DNA of 26,326 nucleotides. Origin: Chara braunii (taxonomy: Eukaryota; Streptophyta; Charophyceae; Charales; Characeae). Below are positions 1 through 8,889 of this stretch, one piece after another. The stretch lies in assembly GCA_003427395.1 (NCBI GenBank), contig BFEA01000151.1, positions 1,821,761 through 1,848,086 on the forward strand, read 5' to 3'. The position numbers and the translations under genes were made by a program. The first letter of the stretch is position 1, and every line of letters starts with the position of its first letter. The notes under the pieces were generated by a model that saw only the letters and a list, made by a program, of their open reading frames with translations, searched no databases and was not told the origin of the DNA.

Positions 1-38
1 AGAGAGAGAGAGAGGAAGGGGGAGGAAGAGAGAGAATG
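1..38. repeat. (GA)n purine run
   Basis: The window opens inside a GA/GGA-rich purine tract, so its true left end lies outside. From 39 to 210 I see nothing recognisable. Confidence 0.8.
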
Positions 39-210
39 AGCCAAGGGAGGGGGGTTCTCCCGGGCCGTAAGGGGTGAGCTCTGAGAAAGCCAGCGCGTCA
101 TAGCCCCTACGAGGGTGGCACCAGCTGAAGTCAAGTGCGGGACACATACACGCGAACTTCGACCCGGAATCGTACTCCGAGACGATTGTGTGCTTCGAGG
201 GGCTGCTGAC

Positions 211-600
211 CTCGAGTCGCTGCTCGAGGCGCAGTCGGTCAAGAATTCCTAATTTCGAATTGATCTTCGGGTTCGCTCTTCTGACTGAATGTGGTCTGTC
301 CCTTTCTTAGAAAACAGTTTGGCTCCGGTCGGTTATCTATTTGGTTTGCCTCGAGTCGCTGTTTGAGGCGCGATCGGTCAAAAATTCCTGACTTCGAGTT
401 GTTGACTGAGTGTGCTCTGTCCCTTTTTTGAGAAAGCAGTTTGGCCCCGGTTTGCCTCGAGTTGCTGTTCGAAGCGCAGTCGGTCAAGAATTCCTAATTA
501 CGAATTGATCTCTGGGTTCGCTCTTCCGACTCAATGTGCTCTGTCCCTTTTTGAGAAAGCATATTGGTTCCGGTTGGTCATCTGTGCCGTTATGCGGGAA
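211..600 (+). repeat. three tandem ~105-140 bp units
   Basis: Three units start at 211, 350 and 456. Each opens with a CTCGAG-type motif, followed by a CAGTCGGTCAAGAATTCCTAA-like block, a block reading TGTGCTCTGTCCCTTT, and AGAAA(A/G)CAGTTTGG. The middle unit lacks about 33 bp. Small inverted repeats sit inside each unit (CTCGAG with itself; AATTC/GAATT). Short ORFs on both strands here are by-products of the repetition. Confidence 0.85.
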
Positions 601-904
601 AGGGGGGTTTAATCACCGGTTCGCTGAATTACGGGCCGCGAAGAATTGGGAACCTCGCGCCGCTGCCAGATCATGTTTCAAAAGAAGGGGGGTGTCACGA
701 GCCCCCCAAAAGTCGAGCACTGCATTGGCCGCCGGGGTGGGACATCCACTTTCGCCTACCGATTCGACCGCGGAGGGGCAAGATGGGATGCTTGGTTGAG
801 CCTATCAAATAAAGGGGGTTGAAGAGAGCAGGCCCGCATCACACTAGCCTACCTGCTACTTAAGTTTGTTCACAACTCTTTAAGTGTCGCGGGCCTCTTG
901 CCCC
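601..904. other. no recognisable gene
   Basis: This is moderately GC-rich sequence. The only structure I see is a G6/C6 hairpin at 687-692/702-707. Overlapping short ORFs show no protein-like features. Confidence 0.5.
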
Positions 905-1569
905 GCCACTTGTCTTTCCCCGCTGTCGAGCTCATCGGTCCAGCACCGCACAAGGGTAGTGCGGGACCCTCCTGACCTCGTCATGCAAGAGTTGGTCTTG
1001 GTCCGCGTCCCCAATGCATATGGAGCTTCCGCAAGCCACTCCGGCCGAGTGCGCCAGGCATACCTCTCGCGAGCCCCTACGACAGGATAGGGCCTACACG
1101 ACGCACGACTTACCTCCACCTTACGCGAGCTACCAGTCCACAATACGAAAGCTGATCAGTTGCAATCGCAGAGGTGGGCCAGCCGAGGGTGTTTCTCGCT
1201 CGTTGTAGCATAGGGGGTACGTGCGGTAATACGCCTCTATCGAACCCGCGCGCTAACCGACATCTTGGGGGGTTGAGGTCCCAAATGCGACTCGTCGTCG
1301 GTCGACTAGGACGCATTTCACACGCCATGCACACACCACTAAAAAGAACATTAAAAATAAAAACACACATACCCATGGACGTACATACACAAACGCACGA
1401 CGACACAAAGCAAACAACGAGATAACGCTCATAGTCCCTTAGTAGTCATCCCATAACTTTCTGGTGCGGACATCGGATAGGCGTCACGCGCGAGACTTAG
1501 TATAAAACCGTGTTGATGCAGGGCTAACGCATATCGACTCGCAATGCAAGTGTACGCAAGCGGTCGTAA

Positions 1570-1611
1570 TGATGGCGTACTATGTAGTACCCATATTCAT
1601 GCGATCCTCGT
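1570..1611. repeat. conserved inverted repeat inside copy A
   Basis: GTACTA and TAGTAC flank a TG loop, and weaker complementary arms lie outside. Copy B keeps the identical inner stem (about 19593-19608) and has a perfect outer stem, CGCATGA/TCATGCG. Confidence 0.6.
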
Positions 1612-2059
1612 TAATCTCGAGGATCTCGTTCAACACTCAAGTGTCGGCTAATACGTGCCTTCAGGGTTAATCTCTCAACGCTGGACAACCGCCAAGTACG
1701 GTTGAGAACCACATCCTCTTCTGCACCCTGAGGAGAGTGGGTGGTACACAGGTTCATACATGTGGTGGCAATCGTCTCTTATTGCCCTGGAGACCAGCTC
1801 CATCATCTAGGGTCTAGGGAGAAGTCAAGGGGTTTGACTTTAACTGCTGCCACGGACTACAACATCCAACCATAGAAAAACCTAAAAAGCAAAGGCTAAA
1901 AGGGGAAACCCCATTTCCTTCAAAAACATAATCTTCTTAATCCTTATGCACGGTTATTGTAGGTCGCATGAAACACTAAAGACATATATATTCACATATA
2001 TGGAGGGTTATTAATATAGGACGATCACTTCTCACAGTCACAGTGGGACTCTTCTCATC

Positions 2060-2145
2060 CATATATATATATATTATACATATATATATGTATATATATA
2101 TATATATATTATACATATATATATGTATATATATATATATATATG
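2060..2145. repeat. (TA)n with internal ~44 bp duplication
   Basis: An AT dinucleotide run is broken by two copies of a TTATACATATATATATGTA motif. Copy B has no such run at the matching point, so it is a later expansion in copy A. Confidence 0.85.
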
Positions 2146-2471
2146 TGAGCGAAGACAGTCAAATTCACATTCCGAATCACCAAACATATCTGTAATCACA
2201 TCAAAGATTCAACCAAACAGTCTACGCACTACACGGAGTCAACTCCAACCAATCTCTATATTCACACTCCTCGCATTAGCCATGCAAGTTCCAGCCTTTG
2301 TCCAACCAACCATAATTAAACACTCAGTATCTTCGTTAAATGGCCATTCAATAAAAGTCCGGGTGAAAGCCTTAATAAAACAACAAAAATCACCACGGCT
2401 AAAGCCTTTTAGGCTGAGTATTGAGGGTAAATTGGAGTTGAGTCGTAGACCGACGAATCAACGATCGACAT

Positions 2472-2509
2472 GTTATCAGTGATAACAGAAGGTGATCCAT
2501 GTAGGATCA
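2472..2509. repeat. pair of adjacent hairpins conserved in A and B
   Basis: GTTATCA/TGATAAC (2472-2486, one-base loop) is followed by TGATCC/GGATCA (2493-2509, five-base loop). Copy B keeps both near 20350-20385. Its second stem is identical while the loop differs, which suggests the pairing is more stable than the loop. Confidence 0.65.
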
Positions 2510-2749
2510 AGCTAAATCTAGTCCTGACTTTCAATCAGACGTTCAAGAGGACTTGTAACACAGGACATGTCAATCCTTAACTAAATCTACGAGTCCAAAT
2601 CAAAATATCATGATTTCATCAAGAATCATTCTACTTAACTAATCCAGAATCTACCATTAAGTCAACGCCTGATGAAAAGGTAAATCTTTGGCAGAATCTC
2701 CTCTAGGCAGAGTGGATTGCCGGCCTTACCACCTGTCAAAATATAATCT

Positions 2750-3350
2750 AACTCCTATAAACTAAAAAAATTCCGGCAGCGCTTCCCGTAGGGAAAGCGC
2801 CTTTCCAGAATTTATAATAGCTTAAATATGAACACAAAACAAACTCTAAACCTGGAAAGTCAAAATTTGTTTAACTCCCTAAATTAGTAAAAAATTAGGC
2901 AGCACCTCCTTTATAAAGATAGGCTTCCCAGATTTGTACTAAGTCGGATATGAATTCAGAAACAAGGCATGAGTTCAACTAAGACAAAATTTAACTAACT
3001 TCTTAGATTTGTGGAAATTTCGGCAGTGCTTCCCGTAAAGAAAGTGTTATTCTAAGATTTATACAAAGCTAAGTTCAGAATCTAAAATGACTTTGACTTC
3101 TCAAGGTCCAATTTTGTTTAACTCCCTGAATTAGCAAAAATTTTGGCAACACACTCTTTAGAAAAAGAGACTCTCCAAAATTTTTACTAAGTCATAAAAG
3201 TCAGACAAGTTGAACTTTGAAAGACAAAATCTGACTAACTCCTTGGTTTTATAGAAATTTCGCCAGCGCTTCCCGTAGAGAAAGTGGCTTATCAAAATTT
3301 ATACAAGACCAAGTATAATAAATGATCCCAGAAAATGCAAAATCGACCTA
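2750..3350 (+). repeat. array 1 of copy A: five ~120 bp hairpin units
   Basis: Units begin with AACTCC/AACTAACT at about 2750, 2873, 2997, 3120 and 3237. Odd units carry GCGCTTCCCGTAGRGAAAG; even units carry CAACAC-like sequence with CTCTTTAGAAAAAGAG. Each core is an imperfect hairpin: in unit 1, GGC-A-GCGCTT with AAGCGCC, closed outside by AAATTC/GAATTT. Copy B has the same five units in the same order (20631-21195). Confidence 0.85.
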
Positions 3351-3535
3351 AGCAAAAATAAACTTAGCCAAAAAAAAACAGGAATTGAAACTAACTCCTA
3401 TGGGTCCAGCACGTGGCGAGCAACTAAAGCAACTACCTATCAAACTGAAACTCAGGCTAAGTAGTAGTCGCACTAAATCACATGCAGACCATACCACAAA
3501 GCTAAGTACTCTCATCATCCCAAGTTAATTCGTAT
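3315..3535 (+). pseudogene. degenerate short ORF shared with copy B
   Basis: The frame starting ATGATCCCAGAAAATG matches an open frame in copy B (21197-21436). Here it has an in-frame TAA and small indels. The best-kept stretch encodes ARGEQLKQLPIKLKL, and differences from copy B in that stretch are mostly at third codon positions. The copy B GTAAGT splice-donor-like site is GCTAAG here (3501). I do not recognise the peptide. It may be non-coding sequence that is merely conserved. Confidence 0.3.
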
Positions 3536-3600
3536 AAGATAGTTCATGAATCCTTGAGTAATTCAACCCTTAAACCCAACTTACATATAACACAAATATT

Positions 3601-4130
3601 GGACCATTCGGCTTGGAAACAATGTCCAGCGTTCCTTAAGATATACACAAACATGTTGCACTACTACTTTTATCACTCTGAGGTTGTTCTCAAAATAAAA
3701 TGCAAATATGGGCAGGGGACTGAACCATTCGGCTTGGAAACAATGTTCAACTTGCCCAGATTATTTCCAGTTATATTCTGTAATTTTTTTTTCTCTTCTT
3801 TAGTGATATGACTTAGCGCTGGACCATTCGGCTTGGAAACAATGCCCAACTGTCAGTTCACATGCAAATATAAATAAAGTACTTTCTTTCATACTCAGGT
3901 TGTACTTATATGCGTGGTTTTCATGCGAAACCATTCGGCTTAGAAACAATGCTCAGCCTTAGACCAAAATCCTCCCTTATAACAAAGCAAAAAAACCCTT
4001 CACATCAGGCAACCCTAAAAAAATAAACATAGCAACCAAGCCATTCAGCTTAGAAACAATGTCCGTCCCTTCAGAAAACAACCAAATAAACACAGTTATG
4101 GGTCATTCAGCTTATAAACAATGCCTAGTC
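3601..4130 (+). repeat. array 2 of copy A: six hairpins with a shared loop
   Basis: Six units lie near 3601, 3721, 3819, 3926, 4035 and 4100. They share the core CCATTCGGCTTGGAAACAATG (with minor variants). The flanks differ but pair across the core: GGAC/GTCC in unit 1 and TGAAC/GTTCA in unit 2, with weaker pairing in units 3-6. Unit spacing is 60-120 bp, with unrelated AT-rich sequence between units. Confidence 0.85.
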
Positions 4131-4384
4131 CTTGGTTGACCCGGTCAAACGCATGCGTTCTGCCTTCCTCCCACCTTCCCCCAGTTCACCCCTTAATCTG
4201 CTTTCAGTCAAAAATAAAGATGAAACTTAAACTTCACTCTCATACATTCCTTTCATTCAATCTGATTAAGTCCTTAAAGAAAGCAAACTCATAGGGACAA
4301 TCTCATGCATACATCAGTCAAACTAAAGGGAGATAAGCAAACATGGGTATAGTGGGGTCATACAGATAGAAAAAGGTATACCTG

Positions 4385-4671
4385 TCAATTCCCTGCCTCC
4401 AGAACCTCGTCTAGGTTCCGGCAGAGCTCCCGCAATTGGTGAGTGGACTCCCCACAGAGTCTTCATGCGGTCCTACGGGTTGCAATCTCGCCTGCCGCCT
4501 TCCTCTCGTAACCAACAGACTAGACTTAGAGTGAGAAGGGTAGAAAAAGATAGGTTTGAGACTCTCAGATCCAAGAGAGGTGCACTCAGACTCCCGTGAG
4601 AGGGCCCCGTTACCTTGACGCGCCTGAGGGCCTCGTTGTTGGACCAAATACCCTTACAAGGGTATTTGGTC
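4385..4671. repeat. end module of copy A with terminal 14 bp palindrome
   Basis: The block contains CAGAGCTCCCGCAATTGGTG, GCCGCCTTCCTCTCGTAACC and ACTAGACTTAGAGTGAGAAG. It recurs in copy B (22430-22680) and inverted in copy C (24785-25065). It ends in a perfect 14 bp inverted repeat, GACCAAATACCCTT (4642-4655) and its complement (4658-4671), with a 2-base loop. Copy B has a different but still complementary stem at this place. Confidence 0.8.
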
Positions 4672-4802
4672 ATGCTTTTGCAATCGATATGGAGATAGCG
4701 TTGGCTACCATGACGGGGCCGTTCTGGGATGGAAAGGGTGTACGCTTTGGCGTGACACTTGGAACGATTTCCTCGACCATTGAGGCCGGGGCGAATCGGT
4801 GA
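4596..4802 (+). CDS. weak ORF, 68 aa, unrecognised
   Basis: This open frame begins inside the end module of copy A and continues about 130 bp into unique sequence. It ends with VTLGTISSTIEAGANR. The unique part is compositionally protein-like, but I recognise no motif. The first third is repeat sequence including the palindrome, so any real exon would start later. It may be chance. Confidence 0.15.
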   Translation: MRGPRYLDAPEGLVVGPNTLTRVFGHAFAIDMEIALATMTGPFWDGKGVRFGVTLGTISSTIEAGANR

Positions 4803-4858
4803 GAAAATTTTGAGAGTATGAGCACGCGTTGTTATGACGCGCGCTGCGATGGTTAGGA

Positions 4859-5134
4859 TTAGTAGTAATACCCTCCGACCGAAAAGGTCAAAGGGTTGAT
4901 CGGGTTAATGTCGCACAGATCTACGACACACACTGAGACTTGGACCGGTACCTGCTTACCTTCCGGTACTGACCCACTAAAAAATACTAACTCTTTGTCT
5001 TCTTCTACTCGGCCTCGGGTACCCGACACATCTACCTTAGTATGGTACCGGTCTACCCGCCGCTTGAGTGTTTTCCCCGCTGCGACCCTCAATGTCGCGG
5101 TCACGGCTAAGTACCGGCCCTTCGGGCCTTCCAA
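4859..5134 (-). CDS. possible exon, 91 codons, unrecognised
   Basis: An open minus-strand frame with alternating hydrophobic residues suggests beta-strands. Examples are the segments ELVFFSGSVPEGKQVPVQVS and VVDLCDINPINPLTFSVGG. The frame begins at a TTG just after an in-frame TGA, so a real ATG is missing and the coding part would have to start at a splice acceptor near 5140. It ends at a TAA at 4859-4861. The opposite-strand ORF (4896-5240) is Ser/Thr/Arg-rich and looks like its shadow. No family is recognised; a chance ORF is possible. Confidence 0.3.
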   Translation of the reverse strand: MEGPKGRYLAVTATLRVAAGKTLKRRVDRYHTKVDVSGTRGRVEEDKELVFFSGSVPEGKQVPVQVSVCVVDLCDINPINPLTFSVGGYYY

Positions 5135-5318
5135 TCAACTAGTAAGTATCCAGACGGGTCGCACACACACTCAAGTCGACAAGCACTCAGGCAGGCATGC
5201 AGGCATGCAGGCCGGCAAGCGTACTCGCACGCAGACTTAGAAACGGGCTCAGGCCACTAGGCGGGCTGAGCGCCACTCCTATACATATACAAGAGTTGTT
5301 CCTCTTTTACTCGAAGTA

Positions 5319-5405
5319 GGAGCTAGCTCAGTAGGTTTCGGGGTAGACTGTCAAGTTGGAGACGCAGGGATCGAATCTGCCCCAATCTCGAGTTAGCTCC
5401 TTTTT
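5319..5405 (+). ncRNA. tRNA-like Pol III unit with T5 terminator
   Basis: The 82-nt segment 5319-5400 has a perfect 7 bp end stem (GGAGCTA with TAGCTCC), extendable to 11 bp with one G-T pair. It has a consensus A box, TAGCTCAGTAGG (5324-5335), and a degenerate B box, GGGATCGAATC (5367-5377). Five Ts follow at once (5401-5405), as in a Pol III terminator. The A box sits too far inside the end stem for a standard cloverleaf, and no good D or anticodon arm forms. I read it as a tRNA-derived sequence (SINE head or tRNA pseudogene), not a working tRNA. Confidence 0.45.
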
Positions 5406-5435
5406 ACGAGGACCTGTACTTTCGTTTTCACCCGC

Positions 5436-5506
5436 GGATGACTGGCGGGGGCTTGAACCCGCAACCTCCGGAAATGGAAGTAGTTAGGATGCATGTTGTG
5501 TCACCC
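5436..5506 (-). ncRNA. second tRNA-like sequence, opposite strand
   Basis: On the minus strand, 71 nt are closed by GGGTGAC (5500-5506) and GTCATCC (5436-5442), 7 bp with one wobble. The B box GGTTCAAGCCC (5449-5459) fits the consensus and sits in a T-arm-like hairpin (GCGGG/CCCGC). The A box is poor and there is no T-run just downstream on that strand. It lies 30 bp from the plus-strand tRNA-like unit, tail to tail. Probably a tRNA relic or part of a composite SINE. Confidence 0.4.
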
Positions 5507-5549
5507 ATATATGAGAACTGTCACAACGGGGTAGCTAGCAAGTTAGATT

Positions 5550-5626
5550 TTTGTTAGATTTATGTTCTTTTCTTTTCTTTTCTTTTTGGATTTTTATTTT
5601 TTATTTTCTTCTTGCTTTTAACGTGC
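5550..5626. repeat. T-rich low-complexity tract
   Basis: Repeated TTTTC and TTTTTAT motifs. No other content seen. Confidence 0.7.
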
Positions 5627-5759
5627 GCGATTCTCTTCAATTAAAACTTACCTTCATGCATTTGCCCTGAGTTTTGGGCAAATTCAATCTCGGGAAGTCT
5701 TAGACATCCCGATGCGATTGCAGACTTTCGAACAAGGACGACCGGACCCTATTAGGCAT

Positions 5760-6150
5760 GCGAGGGACTGAGAGATTGGAGGTGAGGGTGAGCAAGACAT
5801 AGTGCGGGCGAGCGCGGGATGCGAGGAGGATGAAGCGTGATGCAGCACGGGAGATCGCGCGGTTGGAAAGAAAGGGATGGCGGCCAAAGAGAAAGAGGAG
5901 CGCTGTGAGAGGGAAGCAGAGTGTGGGAAAGAAGAGTGGGACGGGGCTGATAACGGGGCGAGGAGATAGCACACGCTGGCAGAAAGGGAGACGGCCGCAC
6001 GGAAGAAGGGGTTGCACGGGGAAGGTAATAAGAGAGATAGTGGAAGGATCAGTAGTAATAGTAGAAAGAAAAAGAAGAGGAAGAAAAGGAGAAGAAGAAG
6101 TACAAGAAGAAGAAGGGGAAGAAGAGGAAAGAGAAGGAGGGCGTAGGACA
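5760..6150. repeat. ~390 bp purine-rich tract
   Basis: The plus strand is overwhelmingly A/G, ending in GAA/GGA triplets (6055-6145). ORFs here (Lys/Glu/Arg-rich on plus, Leu/Ser-rich on minus) are products of composition. Confidence 0.8.
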
Positions 6151-6160
6151 AAAATACCTA

Positions 6161-6178
6161 CCTGACCGTGCGGTCAGG
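6161..6178. repeat. perfect 8 bp palindrome, 2-base loop
   Basis: CCTGACCG and CGGTCAGG flank TG. It ends two bases before the ATG of the 6181 ORF. A related ACCTGACCGTACG string occurs near 25706. Confidence 0.7.
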
Positions 6179-6180
6179 CG

Positions 6181-6480
6181 ATGGCAATATTCGGGGCGTA
6201 CAGGAAGTGTTGCTCGTCACTGAAGCACCCTCATCCCGTAATTTCGGGGAAAGCAATCACGCCTTTGTGTTGGTATTGTCTTCGTGTCCGCACTCACAAC
6301 AGCGCGCTGCGCTTAGATCGGAGTAGTGACTTGGCTAAGAGGCTCTGCGCTACTTGCCATCTGAGTGGCATCGAGGAGTGGTGGCGCAGGCGGTCTCGGC
6401 CATGCCTTCACTACTTACCTTATGCGAGTGTGAAGGCTTGCTGGGATGCGCGCACGTGCCTGTTGTATCCCCCAGGCTGA
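6181..6480 (+). CDS. weak Cys-rich ORF, 99 aa
   Basis: The frame has an ATG start and TGA stop. The product is Cys-rich with two CxxC pairs (CWYC near residue 30, CATCH near residue 56) and a later CxxxxxxxxxxC spacing, loosely like a zinc-binding fold. No family is recognised. A perfect 8 bp inverted repeat (GCCTTCAC 6404-6411 with GTGAAGGC 6430-6437) lies inside the frame. That, and the general pattern of this window, suggests the segment may be non-coding. Confidence 0.2.
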   Translation: MAIFGAYRKCCSSLKHPHPVISGKAITPLCWYCLRVRTHNSALRLDRSSDLAKRLCATCHLSGIEEWWRRRSRPCLHYLPYASVKACWDARTCLLYPPG

Positions 6481-6524
6481 GATCACGGTAGGGTGCACAT
6501 CGTGACGGATCTTGTTGCGCTAAG

Positions 6525-6606
6525 GAAAGGAGACGACACGACGACGCCGACGACGCCGACGATGCTGATGTCGACGACGACGACGAGGCGGAGGGAGAGA
6601 GAGATT
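6525..6606. repeat. (GAC)n followed by GA run
   Basis: Imperfect GAC/GCC triplets grade into GAGAGAGA. Confidence 0.8.
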
Positions 6607-6714
6607 GAAAAGGTAAGTTCCTGATCTCGCAATTGGTCTCATGGCATTCGCCCCCCCGATAGGATGAACAAAATCGGATGGATCTACCGCAAGAATATGG
6701 GAATATACACTACT

Positions 6715-6883
6715 AGTGTGTGCGTGTGTGTGAGTGCGCACGTGTCTGTGTATGTGTATACTTGTGTGTGTGCCGGTATGAGTGTTGATCGCAACTGATC
6801 TCGCGTTACTTCCAGCAATAAAATGAGCAGGAACGAATGAATTTATCGTCGAAAATACGAAAAGATACATTACCTGCTTGTGT

Positions 6884-6928
<45 letters not shown>

Positions 6929-6929
6929 N

Positions 6930-7021
<92 letters not shown>
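6715..7021. repeat. TG runs and (GA)n, with one N
   Basis: An interrupted TG run covers 6715-6775. A second TG run covers about 6880-6985 and joins a GA run (6986-7021). The N at 6929 lies within the TG run and marks an unresolved base, so the run length is unreliable. Confidence 0.9.
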
Positions 7022-7024
<3 letters not shown>

Positions 7025-7104
7025 GTAATTGTTAGTCGACAGTCATCTCTTTGTGGGGGAAATCGGACGTGGATGTATCTGGCCGTCAGCGTAGGTAGAA
7101 TGAT

Positions 7105-7222
7105 TTATTATGACTTATTATTATCATTATTACCAGTATTACTATTACTATTATTATTATTTATTATTTATTGTTTATTGTTTATTATTATTATGTATTA
7201 CTAATTATTGTTTTATTATTAC
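7105..7222. repeat. (TTA)n-type run
   Basis: Interrupted ATT triplets. From 7223 to 7600 the sequence is ordinary and then purine-rich (7480-7555), with no supported gene. Confidence 0.85.
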
Positions 7223-7604
7223 CGGGGACAAACCGATGAAATTATCGATATTGAATGAGGAATGCAAAGTAATCGCGAGTCATCAGCTCGCTGATTACAT
7301 CCCTTCCCTTTTGTACACACCGTCTGTTCTACTGATTGAATGGTCAGTGAAGTGCCTGGATTGCGATAATCTCGGTGGTTTGTCGCTGGGGGCGCTGTGA
7401 GAAGTTCATTGAACCATATCGTTTGGAGGAAATGAGGGAGCACGAGTCGAAGTGCGGGATCGGAAAGTGAGCAAAGTTGGAAGCATGAAGGAGGAGAAGA
7501 AGGAGAGGGGGTGAGGAGAAGGCAATAGAGACGAGGACTATAAAAAGAGGGACCTCGATGATGAATAAAATCTCAACCAGGCAAATGCAATGAGAACGAC
7601 TCTA

Positions 7605-7664
7605 AGGAGGAGGAGGAGAAGAAGAAGAAGAAGAAGAAGTAAAAAAAAAAAAAAAAAAAAAAAA
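7605..7664. repeat. (GAA)n then A24
   Basis: GAA/GGA triplets followed by an uninterrupted run of 24 As (7641-7664). This may be the tail of a retroposed sequence, but no matching body was identified upstream. Confidence 0.8.
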
Positions 7665-7794
7665 CTTGAAAAAGCGAAAGAGGAGCGGGCAACCATAACC
7701 GAACCGCGCTGCTGTGTGCTGGATGAGGTGCATTGTGGTTTTTGGGTGCATGTCGCATCTGTGAGCTGGGGATCGAGGTTGTGAGTGATACAAG

Positions 7795-8130
7795 AGAAAT
7801 ACCTAGTGCTTGAAGCGAACGGCATTGGCCGAGATCTGCTCGTACTTCGGGGAGTTGTTGACGTCATTAGCAACATTGTAGATAGTCTGGATAGGATTCA
7901 CCATCTGTAGTCTGGGCGCCGAGCGCCAGATAGGAGGTTCGACATTGGTTCTTCGTTGATGATGATGAGACTATTTCAGCATTGTCACTTATGACTTTCT
8001 GTTATCTTCTTATTTGGGTGAAACTCGTGTTGCAATTCTGCTTTTGGTTTGAGGTCAAGACTATTTGGTTTCATGTGTATGATGCTGCTTGGTTTCCGGC
8101 ATTCGCTATTGATCATTTTCCTTGCAACAG
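7795..8130 (+). repeat. repeat family E, copy E1
   Basis: This copy shares with E2 and E3 a GTTGACGTCAT motif, a CTGGGCGCC...GCCAG hairpin core, a TTGGTT(A/C)TT block and a downstream CATTG(A/T)C...ATTACTT-like block. Here the core is CTGGGCGC/GCGCCAG with a short loop at about 7912-7930. Boundaries are approximate. It is followed by a CAGACA microsatellite, not (TTA)n. Confidence 0.5.
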
Positions 8131-8144
8131 TCAGATAAACGAAC

Positions 8145-8290
8145 AAAACACAGTCAGTCTGACAGACAAACACAGTCAGTCAGACAGACAAACACAGTCA
8201 GACAGACAAACACAGTCAGACAAACAGACACAGAGACAGAAAGAGAGTCACATACACACAGAGAATGAAACAGAGAGAGAGATACGGAGA
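8145..8290. repeat. CAGTCAGACAGACAAA-type microsatellite
   Basis: Degenerate tetra/hexanucleotide repeats of CAGA/CAAA grading into GAGA. Confidence 0.85.
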
Positions 8291-8309
8291 AAAAAGGGAT
8301 AGAAAGAAG

Positions 8310-8746
<437 letters not shown>

Positions 8747-8889
8747 GTAATGAACCCAAACAGAAAGACTCGTCAAACGTCGTAGTACCAGTAGACTTAG
8801 ATCTGCACAATGTCTTCAGTAACGGTGAAAGTGATATTTGATACAACGTCTCGCTACCCGTAGACGGAGAGAGTGGAGGGAGAATAGAC

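Larger units (their letters stand above)
905..4671 (+). repeat. ~3.75 kb repeat, copy A
   Basis: This segment matches 18915-22710 (copy B) colinearly and in the same orientation, at moderate identity. Shared anchors include CTCTCGCGAGCCCCTACGA (about 1064), TAGTCCCTTAGTAGTCATCC (about 1431), GTACTATGTAGTACCCATA (about 1577), TATCAGTGATAACAGA (about 2474), a five-unit 120 bp array, a second hairpin array and a GC-rich end module. The end module and second array also occur inverted at 24785-25645 (copy C). No long ORF, reverse transcriptase or transposase motif is visible. The family is not recognised. It could be the LTR of a large element, a non-autonomous element or a structured non-coding repeat. 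The left boundary is uncertain by a few tens of bases. Confidence 0.85.

Noticed and set aside
3601-4130. Regular repeats with variable sequence between them, CRISPR-like
   Set aside because: Unit spacing is uneven (60-120 bp). The variable parts pair with each other as hairpin arms, and the context is eukaryotic with no cas genes.
4896-5240. Plus-strand Ser/Thr/Arg-rich ORF of 114 aa
   Set aside because: It overlaps the more protein-like minus-strand frame and ends in a CAGG/CATG low-complexity run.
5319-5400. Functional tRNA gene
   Set aside because: The A box is misplaced relative to the end stem and no D arm or anticodon arm forms.
5684-6151. Minus-strand Leu/Ser-rich ORF of 155 aa resembling membrane segments
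   Set aside because: It is the complement of a purine-rich tract, so the Leu, Pro and Ser content is compositional.
6520-6870. Minus-strand His/Arg-rich ORF
   Set aside because: It is derived from the TG run and the GAC triplet run.
7538-7876. Minus-strand ORF with Phe and Leu runs
   Set aside because: It is the translation of the A24 and GAA tracts.
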